Assembly (NCBI GenBank): GCA_963727575.1 | Contig: CAVSIA010000005.1 | Coordinates: forward strand, 62,001 to 126,000 | Origin: JAHQVI01 sp963727575 | GTDB taxonomy: Bacteria; Pseudomonadota; Alphaproteobacteria; Rhizobiales; Rhodomicrobiaceae | Direction: 5' to 3' | Length of the DNA stretch: 64,000 nucleotides | Shown here: positions 46,814 to 55,388 of the stretch, one piece after another | Layout of the letters: each line of letters opens with the position of its first letter | Position numbering within the stretch: position 1 is the stretch's first letter | The notes under the pieces: generated by a model | Seen by the model: the letters and a program-made list of their open reading frames with translations, nothing else | Databases searched by the model: none | What the model was told of the DNA's origin: nothing | Program-made: the position numbers and the translations under genes

Positions 46814-47861
46814 TCAGTGCCGAATTGCGGTTTTTACGACCCTCTCGGGCGCTTCGGCGATCAGCGTCACGGCGTGTTCGGCCTCCTCGAAGGGCAGGAT
46901 CGGATCGAGGATGCCGCCCTCGGTCAGCGTACCGGCGGCGAAGTCGGCGATGACCTGGTGCTGGAGGTCCTTGGCATAGAGCGGCGGCGCGCTGCGCACC
47001 GGGTTGCCCCAGGCCAGCGCCGGCAGCGAGGCGATCAGCGTGATCCGGTTGTGGAAGAACTCCGCGCCCAGATCCAGGCGGGCATCCGCCGGACCGTAGA
47101 ACCCGACGCAGACGACGCGCCCGCATTGCCGCGTGGCGCGGATGGCGCGAGCGAGGGTGCCGATGGCCCCGGAGCATTCAATGGCGGCGTGGGCGCCGCC
47201 GGCCGCTCTGCTTGATATGCCGCGCCAGATCGTCATGCTCGGCGCTGTCATAGACCTTGGCGCCGAACGCGGCGAGCGCGCGGCGTTTGGCGAAGCCGGA
47301 TGCGGCGAGCACGCGCGCGCCACGGGCCACGCAATATTGCACGACGAACAAGCCGATTGCGCCGAGGCCGGTGACCAGCACGGTTTCGCCCGCCTCGATG
47401 GCGCCGTCGATGACCGCGCCGAGCGCGAAGCTGGCCGGGTCGATGCACAGCGCCTGCTCCGGCGTCAGCCCGGCGAGCGGAGCGACCTTCGATGCCGGCA
47501 GAACGTGCCAGTCGGCGATCGGCGCCCAGGCATAGGCCGCATCGCCCGGCGCCAGCGTGTCAACCTCCGGCCCGGCCCAAACCACCTCGCCCACGACCAT
47601 GCTGCCCATGGGGCGCGGGTAGAAGCCCGCCGGCTCGGCGCGGTCTTCGAACAGGCGAAGTTCCGGATCGAATGCGCGTTCGGCGAACGGGGAGCGGCCG
47701 GAATAGGCCATCATTTCCGTGCCATGCTTGAAGGCGGAGAGCGTTGCGCGAAGGACGACGTCGTGCGGACCCGGCGACGGCAGGCCGCGCTCGACGAAAC
47801 ATGCCTCGCCGGGCCTGGGTATGATCAGCGTCTTCTGCCGGGTCGGGAGCATGGTCGGCAT
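46814..47861 (-). CDS. MDR-family dehydrogenase lacking zinc ligands (one frameshift as read)
   Basis: This is a medium-chain dehydrogenase/reductase of about 348 residues. The nucleotide-binding motif LVTGLGAIGLFVVQYCVARGA is normal and continues after an extra base near 47205 in the next frame (AAIECSGAIGTLARAIRATRQ to the end VVKTAIRH). The catalytic-zinc Cys of alcohol dehydrogenases (ICGTD-type) is replaced by FKHGTEMMAY, the GHE by PMGSMVVGE, and the four structural cysteines are missing. It is therefore probably a zinc-independent reductase. It is the first gene of the leftward cluster, behind a hairpin with an adjoining T run. Confidence 0.85.
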
Positions 47862-47875
47862 TCGGGGGCCTGCGT

Positions 47876-47911
47876 AAAAAGATTCAGCCGCCCCCGATGG
47901 TCGGGAGCGGC
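47876..47911 (-). terminator. hairpin with T run between aspC and the MDR gene
   Basis: On the minus strand GCCGC-C-CCCGA pairs with TCGGG-A-GCGGC (47887-47911, one internal mismatch, TGG loop on the plus strand reading) and is followed by TGAATCTTTTT (T run at 47880-47876). It lies in the leader of the MDR gene, 15 bases before its start, so it could be a second terminator for the upstream aminotransferase or an attenuator for the cluster. Confidence 0.5.
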
Positions 47912-48039
47912 CGATTGATTGCCGGATCTGGCGAGCCTGCTCCCCGGTGGATCGAACATGACATTTGAGTCCCTTTTGCCGCGCGATGAGGCCGAGGTAA
48001 GTGATTAGAATGTCATGTCAATTCGATCCATGAGCATAA

Positions 48040-48069
48040 AGTGGTTCGAAGCGTTAGATTCGAACCACT
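48040..48069 (-). terminator. terminator of the aspartate aminotransferase gene
   Basis: A perfect 11-base inverted repeat, AGTGGTTCGAA (48040-48050) with TTCGAACCACT (48059-48069), separated by 8 bases, overlaps the aminotransferase stop codon. On the minus strand it is followed by TTTATGC. It is a plausible intrinsic terminator with a short T tract. Confidence 0.7.
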
Positions 48070-49270
48070 AGCGCAGTTCGGCGCAGAACCGCTGGATGCG
48101 CTGGCAGGCTTCTTCAAGCGCTTCGGTCGAGGTGGCGTAGGAGATGCGGAAGAACGGCGAGAGGCCGAACGCCGCGCCATGCACCACCGCCACGCCAGCC
48201 TCTTCGAGCAGCGCCGTGACGAAATCCTCATCCGTCTCGATCTTCGTGCCCTTGGGGCTGGTCTTGCCGATGCAGCCCTTGCAGGACGGATAGACGTAGA
48301 ATGCGCCTTCCGGCGTCGGGCAATTGATGCCGGTCGCCTGGTTGAGCATGGAGACCACCAGATCGCGGCGCTCCTTGAACACCTGGGCGCGTTCCTTGAG
48401 GAAGTCCTGCGGGCCGTTCAGCGCTTCGACGGACGCCCACTGGCTGATCGAGGACGGGTTCGACGTGGTCTGCGACTGCAGCTTGGTCATCGCCTTGATC
48501 AGCACTTCCGGACCGCCGGCATAGCCGATGCGCCAGCCGGTCATGGCGTAGGCCTTGGACACGCCGTTCATGGTCAGCGTGCGGTCGTAAAGGCCGGGCT
48601 CGACCTGGGCCGGCGTGACGAACTGGTAGTCGTCATAGACGAGGTGCTCGTACATGTCGTCGGTGAGCACATGGACGTTCGGATGGCGCATCAGGACGTC
48701 GGTTACCGCTTTCAGCTCGTCGCGCGAATAGGCCGCGCCGGTGGGGTTGGACGGATGATTGAAGATGATCCACTTCGTCTTCGGCGTGATCGCCGCTTCC
48801 AGCGCCTCAGGGCGGACCTTGAAGCCGTCTTCGAGCGTCGTGTCGACGATCACCGGCGTGCCGCCGACCAACTCGACGATGTCGGGATAAGACACCCAGT
48901 AGGGTGCCGGAATGATCACCTCGTCGCCCGGGTTCAGCGTCGCCATCATGGCGTTGAAGATCACCTTCTTGCCGCCCGGCGCCACCATGATCTGCGACGG
49001 CTTGTAGGTCAGGCCGTTCTCGCGCTCGAACTTGCGGCAGATGGCTTCCTTCAGCTCGGCGATGCCGTCGACATTGGTGTATTTGGTCTTGCCCTCGCGG
49101 ATCGCCTTGATCGCGGCTTCCTTGATGTTGTCGGGCGTATCGAAATCCGGCTCGCCCGCGCCGAGGCCGATCACATCGTGTCCGGCGGCTTTGAGGTCGC
49201 GCGCCTTGGTGGTGACGGCGATGGTCTGGGATGGCTGCACACGGCCGAGTGCGTCGGCGATGAGGCCCAT
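48068..49270 (-). CDS. aspC: aspartate/pyridoxal-phosphate aminotransferase
   Basis: This is a class I aminotransferase of 400 residues. The PLP lysine is in NGVSKAYAMTGWRIGYAGG, with the cofactor-binding Asn in FNHPSNPTGAAYS, the DDMYEHLVYDD block, and the substrate Arg in PFFRISYATS. The overall form is the alphaproteobacterial aspartate aminotransferase (1b subgroup), converting oxaloacetate and glutamate to aspartate and 2-oxoglutarate; prephenate or aromatic activity is also possible in this subgroup. The ATG at 49270 has GGAGGTTTCC just before it; an open extension to 49348 is not conserved. No indel. Confidence 0.92.
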   Translation of the reverse strand: MGLIADALGRVQPSQTIAVTTKARDLKAAGHDVIGLGAGEPDFDTPDNIKEAAIKAIREGKTKYTNVDGIAELKEAICRKFERENGLTYKPSQIMVAPGGKKVIFNAMMATLNPGDEVIIPAPYWVSYPDIVELVGGTPVIVDTTLEDGFKVRPEALEAAITPKTKWIIFNHPSNPTGAAYSRDELKAVTDVLMRHPNVHVLTDDMYEHLVYDDYQFVTPAQVEPGLYDRTLTMNGVSKAYAMTGWRIGYAGGPEVLIKAMTKLQSQTTSNPSSISQWASVEALNGPQDFLKERAQVFKERRDLVVSMLNQATGINCPTPEGAFYVYPSCKGCIGKTSPKGTKIETDEDFVTALLEEAGVAVVHGAAFGLSPFFRISYATSTEALEEACQRIQRFCAELR

Positions 49271-49469
49271 GGAAACCTCCAATTTCGAGGGTTGCGTCGC
49301 GGGTGAAACTAGGCGGGGCGGCATCGCGCTGCAAGCGAAATCGGGCACCCGAAGGCCGGTTTCCCGCGGCTTGGCGAAGGCGGGCGGCGACCGATCCGGA
49401 CAGGCACCATGGCGGCGGCAAGTGAATGCGATCGCCCTGGCAATGGCGGCGCGCGGCCGGGCGCCGGCG

Positions 49470-50474
49470 TCATTTGCCGGACCGGTTGGCGGCGGTGACC
49501 TCGGGCGTGGATTGCATCATCTCGATCATCCGGAGGCCATCGGGGACCGCGCGGATGAATTCGCCATAGACCGGCTTGCCGGCATTACGGAAGGCCTCGA
49601 CGTCTGCATGGTGGACTTCCATGCCCCGGTCGAGCCGGTCGACGAGATCGCTGTCCAGCGCGATCGCCGCTTTCTGTACCCAGCCTTCCATCGCCGCGGC
49701 CTCGATCACGATCGCGTCGCGCACTTCGGCCGGCAGACCCTGCAACAGCTCCTGACGCGCGATCAGGAAGGCGGGGCTGTAGATGTGGTCCGACAAGGTC
49801 AGGTGGCGCTGGATGCCGGCGAGGCCGAGCGCGGCAATATCGGCAAGCGGCGATTCCTGCGCCTCGACCCGCCGCTGCGCGATCGCCTCGGGCACCTCGC
49901 TCGAAGCCATCGGCACCGGCTCGGCGCCGAACGCATGCAAGACCTTGGCCCGCCAGCGATTGTCCGTGACGGCAATGCTCATGCCTTTCAGATCGGCCGG
50001 CCGCGATATGGGACGCGCATCGTTCGTGATCTGATGAAAGCCGCTCTCCCATACGCCGAGAATATGGAAGCCGTCGCTATGCGCGGCGGGCTGCAGATAG
50101 GCCGGCAGCAGCGTTGCGCGAATGTTGCGGATCTGGTCGCGGCTGCTGATCAGGAAAGGCAGCTCGAAGATGGCGAAGCGGTCGCTGATGGTCAGCATGG
50201 CGGAGGACGCCAGCACCAGGCTGGCGCTGCCCTCGTTGAGCGCGTGGAGAAGGGCGGGCCCGTCGCCGATCGAGGGAGCGGCCACCGCGCTCAGCCGGTA
50301 AACGGGCGGCAGCCGCCGGTTTACTCTGTTGGCAAATTCTTTCGCGCTGACATCGTAGAGCGAGCCGGGGATCCCCGGATGCAGCAGCGTGATTTCGTCG
50401 GCGCGCGCCGGCAGGGCTGCGGATAAGGTGGCGAGGCAAATGAAAATGCACAGGGAAAATGAGGGAAAACGCAT
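49470..50474 (-). CDS. DctP-family TRAP solute-binding protein, orphan
   Basis: This is a periplasmic binding protein of 334 residues with a signal peptide (MRFPSFSLCIFICLATLSAA, cleavage near ARA-DE). The mature part contains the DctP-like ELPFLISSRDQIRNI, the conserved Arg/Trp region GVWESGFHQITNDARPISRPADLKGM and DIAALGLAGIQRHLTLSDH. Such proteins bind C4-dicarboxylates, sugar acids or other carboxylates for a TRAP permease. No permease gene is adjacent; the only TRAP permease of the window belongs to a TAXI pair 40 kb away. It is divergent from groES. Confidence 0.88.
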   Translation of the reverse strand: MRFPSFSLCIFICLATLSAALPARADEITLLHPGIPGSLYDVSAKEFANRVNRRLPPVYRLSAVAAPSIGDGPALLHALNEGSASLVLASSAMLTISDRFAIFELPFLISSRDQIRNIRATLLPAYLQPAAHSDGFHILGVWESGFHQITNDARPISRPADLKGMSIAVTDNRWRAKVLHAFGAEPVPMASSEVPEAIAQRRVEAQESPLADIAALGLAGIQRHLTLSDHIYSPAFLIARQELLQGLPAEVRDAIVIEAAAMEGWVQKAAIALDSDLVDRLDRGMEVHHADVEAFRNAGKPVYGEFIRAVPDGLRMIEMMQSTPEVTAANRSGK

Positions 50475-50669
50475 AAGAATTTGCTTTGTCTATAAAAAAC
50501 GGACTTAACAAACGGCATAGTCGGATTGCCGCCGCAAGGCGACAGGTGGATTGCGATTTTCACATTTTTCTTTCGCCGCCGCCCGCACAGGGAAGCATCA
50601 GCGGAGCACTGCGCGTCAAGATGGGGAGATTGCGTCCCCCGAGCGGCCGTCCATCCGCAGGAGCGCGTC

Positions 50670-50698
50670 TTGACAAGGGCCGTGCGCTTCAACTAAGC
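50670..50698 (+). promoter_or_regulatory. probable groES promoter
   Basis: A consensus -35 hexamer TTGACA at 50670-50675 is followed after 17 bases by CTAAGC (or AACTAA slightly earlier), placing transcription start at or just before the CIRCE element. The -10 is weak. A heat-shock sigma (RpoH) promoter may overlap the CTTGACA but its -10 is not clear. Confidence 0.5.
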
Positions 50699-50702
50699 CG
50701 GG

Positions 50703-50729
50703 TTAGCACTCGACTGTCCGAATTGCTAA
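50703..50729 (+). promoter_or_regulatory. CIRCE element (HrcA operator)
   Basis: TTAGCACTC, 9-base spacer, AATTGCTAA. The left arm matches the CIRCE consensus exactly; the right arm has 7 of 9 bases of GAGTGCTAA. It lies just after the probable promoter and 50 bases before groES, the usual site of HrcA repression of groESL in alphaproteobacteria. Confidence 0.9.
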
Positions 50730-50779
50730 CACGTCGGGTCGCCCACCCAACTCAACTGACTGACATGCGGGAGATGAAG

Positions 50780-51067
50780 ATGCAAATTCGTCCGCTCCAC
50801 GATCGCGTCGTGGTAAAGCGCCTCGAAGAAGAAACGAAAACCGCCGGCGGAATCATCATTCCCGACACGGCCACCGAGAAGCCGCAGCAGGGCGAGGTCG
50901 TCGCAGTCGGCGGCGGCGCGCGCGGCGACGACAACGAGCTGATCCCGCTCGACGTGAAAGTCGGCGACCGGGTGCTGTTCGGCAAATGGTCGGGCACCGA
51001 AGTCAAGGTCGACGGCGAGGACGTCCTGATCATGAAGGAGTCCGACATCATGGGCGTGCTCGAATAG
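50780..51067 (+). CDS. groES: co-chaperonin GroES
   Basis: GroES caps the GroEL cavity during protein folding. The start chosen (50780, MQIRPLHDRVVVKR) gives 95 residues, the standard length, and has GGGAG seven bases upstream; ATGs at 50765 and 50774 are in frame. The mobile loop (EEETKTAGGIIIPDTATEKPQ) and the roof hairpin (GGGARGDDNELIPLDVKVGD) are present. It is intact and followed by groL 127 bases downstream, under CIRCE control. Confidence 0.97.
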   Translation: MQIRPLHDRVVVKRLEEETKTAGGIIIPDTATEKPQQGEVVAVGGGARGDDNELIPLDVKVGDRVLFGKWSGTEVKVDGEDVLIMKESDIMGVLE

Positions 51068-51194
51068 CGCGCCTGCCGACTGCTCCATGCATCCAATCCG
51101 CGACACCAAGGCCGGATCGTTGTGATCCGGCATCATTTGAACAAGACCGGCTGGCGTCAAAGCCGGTGATCGCTGTTCAGGAAAGAGTTACTCA

Positions 51195-52841
51195 ATGAGC
51201 GCCAAAACCGTCCGTTTCTCCACCGATGCCCGCGACCGCATGATGCGCGGCATCGACATTCTCGCCAATGCCGTGAAGGTGACGCTCGGTCCGAAGGGCC
51301 GCAACGTCATCATCGACAAGTCCTTCGGCGCGCCGCGCACCACCAAGGACGGCGTCACCGTCGCCAAGGAAATCGAGCTTGAGGACAAGTTCGAGAACAT
51401 GGGCGCGCAGATGCTGCGCGAAGTCGCGTCCAAGACCAATGACGAGGCCGGCGACGGCACCACCACCGCGACGCTGCTTGCCCACGCCATCGTCAAGGAA
51501 GGCCTGAAGGCCGTGGCCGCGGGCATGAACCCGATGGACCTCAAGCGCGGCATCGACAAGGCCGTCGCCGACGTCACCGCGGCGGTGCAGCAAGAAGGCC
51601 AAGAAGATCAGCTCCTCCACCGAGATCGCCCAGGTCGGCAAGATTTCCGCCAATGGCGATTCCGGTGTCGGCGAGATGATCGCCGAGGCGATGCAGAAGG
51701 TCGGCAATGACGGCGTGATCACCGTCGAGGAAGCCAAGAGCCTCGAGAGCGAGCTCGACGTCGTCGAGGGTATGCAGTTCGACCGCGGTTACATCTCGCC
51801 CTATTTCGTCACCAATGCCGAGAAGATGCTCTGCGAGCTCGATGACCCGCTGATCCTGATCCACGAGAAGAAGCTGTCCAACCTCCAGGCGATGCTGCCG
51901 GTGCTGGAAGTCGGTGGTCCAGTCGTCGCGTCCGCTGCTGATCATCGCGGAAGACGTCGAAGGCGAAGCGCTGGCGACGCTGGTCGTCAACAAGCTGCGC
52001 GGCGGGCTGAAGGTTGCCGCCGTCAAGGCGCCCGGCTTCGGCGACCGCCGCAAGGCCATGCTGCAGGACATCGCCACGCTGACCGGCGGCGAAGTGATCT
52101 CCGAAGATGTCGGCATCAAGCTGGAGAACGTCACGGTCAAGATGCTCGGCACCGCCAAGCACGTCACGCATCGACAAGGACAACACGCTGATCGTCGACG
52201 GCGCCGGCAAGAAGAAGGACATCCAGGCCCGCGTCGGCCAGATCAAGCAGCAGATCGAGGAGACCACCTCCGACTATGATCGCGAGAAGCTGCAGGAGCG
52301 TCTGGCGAAGCTGCCGGCGGTGTTGCCGTGATCCGCGTCGGCGGCGCGACCGAGATCGAGGTGAAGGAGAAGAAGGACCGTGTCGACGATGCGCTGAATG
52401 CAACGCGCGCGGCGGTCGAGGAAGGTATCGTTGCGGGCGGCGGCGTCGCCCTGCTTCGTGCGGCCAGCTCCATCACCGCCACTGGCGACAATGCGGACCA
52501 GGAAGTCGGCATCAACATCATCCGCCGGGCGCTGCAGGCGCCGATTCGCCAGATCGCGGAGAATGCCGGTGTCGAGGGCTCGATCGTCGTCGGCAAGCTC
52601 CTCGAGCAGAAGAAGGCCAATTGGGGCTACGACGCCCAGAACGACGAATATGTCGACATGATCGAGGCCGGCATCATCGATCCGACCAAGGTCGTGCTGA
52701 CGGCGTTGAAGGACGCTGCCTCGATCGCCTCGCTGCTGATCACCACTGAAGCGGGCGTCGCCGATTCGCCGAAGAAGGACTTGGCCGGCGGCGGCATGCC
52801 CGGATATGGGTGGAATGGGCGGCATGGACGGCATGATGTAA
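51195..52841 (+). CDS. groL: chaperonin GroEL (five frameshifts as read)
   Basis: GroEL is the ATP-driven 60-kDa chaperonin. Blocks found across all three frames include VTLGPKGRNVIIDKSFG, the ATP-site NDEAGDGTTTATLL, EDVEGEALATLVVNKLRGGL, VKAPGFGDRRKAMLQDIA, IDKDNTLIVDGAGKKKDIQ, VIRVGGATEIEVKEKKDRV and EEGIVAGGGVALLRA, with the Gly-Met tail GGMPGMGGMGGMDGMM. Extra bases lie near 51590, 51915, 52168 and 52805; one G is missing near 52313. Restoration gives 547 residues, exactly the usual length. An essential, abundant protein with five breaks and no lost residues is strong evidence for sequence error. Confidence 0.95.
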
Positions 52842-52866
52842 GCGCGCCCGCGCTGACTGAACCGGG

Positions 52867-52903
52867 GAGGCCGCGTCGGACGATGCGGCCTCTTTGCTTT
52901 TCG
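52867..52903 (+). terminator. groESL terminator
   Basis: GAGGCCGC (52867-52874) pairs with GCGGCCTC (52885-52892) and is followed by TTTGCTTTT. It lies about 25 bases after the groL stop. Confidence 0.85.
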
Positions 52904-53118
52904 GGCGCCGTTGCTACGAAAAATCGGCACGCGGACAGCCGTCTCAATTCCGCCGCAATCAATGCTCAATACAACTTAAGGTTGTTATTTGCTCTTTACT
53001 CCGTTGGTTTGGCGCCCAGGTGATTCGGTCAACGCGATGAACGTGCAACAACAGCTTTTTAGTTATTCAGGGAAAAAGCATTTTTGTGAAAGATTGTGGA
53101 ACATCTCGCCGTTTGGAT

Positions 53119-53146
53119 TTGTAAGGCGCGATATCGGTGCTATAAC
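53119..53146 (+). promoter_or_regulatory. possible promoter of the candidate small RNA
   Basis: TTGTAA (53119-53124) and TATAAC (53141-53146) are separated by 16 bases, and transcription would start at about 53152, at the first hairpin of the candidate RNA. The hexamers are imperfect. The rest of the region between the groL terminator and 53119 is AT-richer than the genes and holds no credible gene. Confidence 0.4.
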
Positions 53147-53149
53147 GGA

Positions 53150-53290
53150 CTTGTCTCTAGGGACAACGCGCTTGAAACCATCTCCGTGTCGACAAACACG
53201 CTCAGGTGATTTCACAGAGGCGAGCCCCGGAGATGAACGGGGCCTCCTGACGTGATTGGTTTTGCGTACGTCAGGTGGTCTTGTTTTTTT
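53150..53290 (+). ncRNA. candidate structured small RNA with four hairpins
   Basis: About 140 bases contain, in order: TTGTC/GACAA (53151-53166), CGTGT/ACACG (53185-53200), GCCCCG/CGGGGC (53224-53243) and CCTGACGT/ACGTCAGG (53246-53275). The last is a perfect 8-base stem with a T run at 53284-53290, an intrinsic terminator. A TATAAC box lies just upstream. No reading frame of note coincides. The exposed CCTCC between the third and fourth stems could pair with Shine-Dalgarno sequences, a feature of Hfq-dependent RNAs in Hyphomicrobiales. I cannot assign it to a named family; it could alternatively be a leader of the gene at 53448. Confidence 0.55.
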
Positions 53291-53447
53291 GGTCCTCCCA
53301 GGTTAATCCTCCGTTCCGTCTTCAGTCGGTCATATTGATTTCGTGATCGCAGGCTAGACATTTCGCCGGTTTAGACCAAATTAAACAGAGCCAGCTTAGC
53401 CCTTTCGCTGATACAAAGGCTTTGTTCCCCGGAGGAGGTTCCAGACC

Positions 53448-54023
53448 ATGACGCATCCCCGCTCATCTTGGCTTCCCGGCTCCGTAAAAGCGACCTCGCA
53501 GCGATTGCATTGGCTTTCGGCGGGTCTTGGCATCGTCGTGGTCGGCGCGAGCGCCTTCCTTCTTCTCGGTCAGCCGATGGAAAGCGTCAGCCGGCTCGGC
53601 GCTCACCGGACCGGCGATCAGGAATTGCCGATGGCTCTTCGTCAGGATGCGGGCGCGTCGGTGGCCGGGCGGATGCGGGTTCTGACCGGAGTTAATGGGG
53701 AAACCTTCGCGCCGGGCGCAGGGTTTGCCATGAGCGAGGAATTGCTGCCGCATGGCGATACGCGCAACATTGCCCCGGCCGCCTTGGAAGATGTCTCCGA
53801 CGCGAGCTGCCTGACCGTGACCACCGAGGACGGAAAGAAACTGTCCTTCCGCATTCTCGGCGTTCGTCCGGAAGCAAAAGCGAAGCCCGCGAACGCCGCA
53901 CCGGAAGTCGAGCTGGCCATTGCCGGATGCGCGCATAATGGCAAAGCCGTCGCAAAGGCCGTTATCGAGCCCGACGCGACCCCGGCCGCGAAGAATACCG
54001 CCGTCCCCGAACGCAGCCTCTGA
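53448..54023 (+). CDS. hypothetical membrane-anchored protein
   Basis: I do not recognise this 191-residue protein. An N-terminal basic segment is followed by one membrane helix (SAGLGIVVVGASAFLLLG), leaving a periplasmic part of about 145 residues. Two cysteines (DASCLTV and IAGCAHNGKA) could form a disulfide in a small beta domain, and the end is Ala/Pro/Lys-rich. Translation is strongly supported by GGAGGAGG ten bases before the ATG. It stands alone between the candidate small RNA and a convergent TauE/SafE gene. Confidence 0.8.
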   Translation: MTHPRSSWLPGSVKATSQRLHWLSAGLGIVVVGASAFLLLGQPMESVSRLGAHRTGDQELPMALRQDAGASVAGRMRVLTGVNGETFAPGAGFAMSEELLPHGDTRNIAPAALEDVSDASCLTVTTEDGKKLSFRILGVRPEAKAKPANAAPEVELAIAGCAHNGKAVAKAVIEPDATPAAKNTAVPERSL

Positions 54024-54092
54024 TCCGATCTCCGGCCGCCCCGTTGGCCGATCCGTCTTCTCGCCTCGGAGTTGCCGCGCGCTGACGGCGCG

Positions 54093-54923
54093 TCACTGCG
54101 CCAGCGCCAGCAGGAACCGAAATCCCACAAGCAGCAGAAACAGGGCGAAGCCGACCTCCAGCCTGCGCCGCGGTAGGCCGTGGGCGAGGCGCACGCCGAT
54201 CGGCGCCGCAAGCACGCCCGCCGGAATCATCGCCGCGGCCCCGAGCATGCTGACATAGCCCAGTGATCCGGGCGGCAGCCCGCTTGCCTCCCATCCCGCC
54301 CAGATGAACCCGAACAGCGCCGGGATCGCCAACAGGCAGCTAAAGCCGGATGCCGTACCGACCGCCTGGTGGATCGGGCGGCCGAGCAGCGTCATGATCG
54401 CGGTAATCTGTGCGCCGCCGCCGACGCCCATCAACGTCGCCAGGAAGCCGACGCCGGTGCCCACCGGCAGGGAAATTGCCGGATCCGAGATATCGCCCCT
54501 GATTCGCCAATTCTCCCGGCGGAACAGCAGGCTGGCGCTGAGCAGGGTCGCCGAGAACACCCACACGCCCTTCATCACCGAATCGTCGGCATATTTCGCC
54601 GTGATCGATCCAAGCACGACGCCGACCAGCGCCGCCGGGCCGAGCAGGCGCAGCACGCTGCCGTCGATCGAGCCGCGCTCATAATGCGCGCGGGCGGCGC
54701 GGAACGAGGTCGGCACGATGATGGCGAAGCTGGTGCCGACGGCAAGGTGCAAGCGGATGTCCTCCGGCACGCCGACAATGCCGAAAACCTCATAGAGAAC
54801 CGGCACGAGAATGCCGCCTCCGCCCACCCCGAACAGCCCGGACAGCATGCCCGCGATCCCGCCGCCCAGGACCAGAAGACCGGCGAGCGTGACGATCTCA
54901 CCGGAAGACAGAGTCAACTCCAT
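54093..54923 (-). CDS. sulfite exporter TauE/SafE family protein
   Basis: This is a 276-residue membrane protein with about eight hydrophobic segments and the two family repeats GMLSGLFGVGGGGILVPVLY and GFLATLMGVGGGAQITAIM. Family members move sulfite, sulfoacetate or related organosulfur anions; the substrate here is open. The ATG at 54923 has GGAGAA upstream. It is leftward, convergent with the hypothetical membrane protein. Confidence 0.92.
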   Translation of the reverse strand: MELTLSSGEIVTLAGLLVLGGGIAGMLSGLFGVGGGGILVPVLYEVFGIVGVPEDIRLHLAVGTSFAIIVPTSFRAARAHYERGSIDGSVLRLLGPAALVGVVLGSITAKYADDSVMKGVWVFSATLLSASLLFRRENWRIRGDISDPAISLPVGTGVGFLATLMGVGGGAQITAIMTLLGRPIHQAVGTASGFSCLLAIPALFGFIWAGWEASGLPPGSLGYVSMLGAAAMIPAGVLAAPIGVRLAHGLPRRRLEVGFALFLLLVGFRFLLALAQ

Positions 54924-55388
54924 GAATTTTCTCCGGAAATGCGCTGTGCCCATAAACGCCAATCTTTACAGCGGCGCAAGAGCGGCAAAATCACCGCACC
55001 TGTGCGGCCGCACGCACGCGCCGAACTGGGCAGGATTTATCAAAGGCGGATGATGATTATGGCGGGGCATCAGCGAGATTGTGACCGGATGCTTACAAGC
55101 GACGCCAAGCCGGGCTGCCGGAGCGCATCAAGTGGCGCAAGGGCGTCGGCCAGGAGCAAATCCTATTCATGCGGGCTGAGCCGCATTGATTCCCGATGCG
55201 GCAGCATATATCGGATAGCCGCGCGCCGAAATATCGCGGCGCTGAATATGTCTTGCATCGATGAGTGGCCCGCCCGGATCCGTTCGCTCGAAGAGTTGGA
55301 GCTTGCCGCAAGTACCGCGTCTGACGCAGACAAATCCACTCGCGGCAAGCACTCGAAAGCGTATGCTCGGGGAAACAGGGCCAGCATC
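54924..55388. other. 465-base intergenic region, no gene recognised
   Basis: This lies between two leftward genes. It includes a perfect 7-base inverted repeat (GCCGCAT with ATGCGGC, spacer 9) around 55181-55203 without a T run. Several short overlapping open frames on the minus strand have no coding character I trust. It probably holds the TauE/SafE promoter. Confidence 0.35.

Noticed and set aside
51195..52841. Programmed ribosomal frameshifting in groL and other genes
   Set aside because: Five shifts in one gene with no shared slippery heptamer or pseudoknot, at varied contexts, do not fit programmed recoding.
52989..53255. 88-codon open frame after groL
   Set aside because: It overlaps the candidate structured RNA, lacks a ribosome-binding site and has no coding-like composition.
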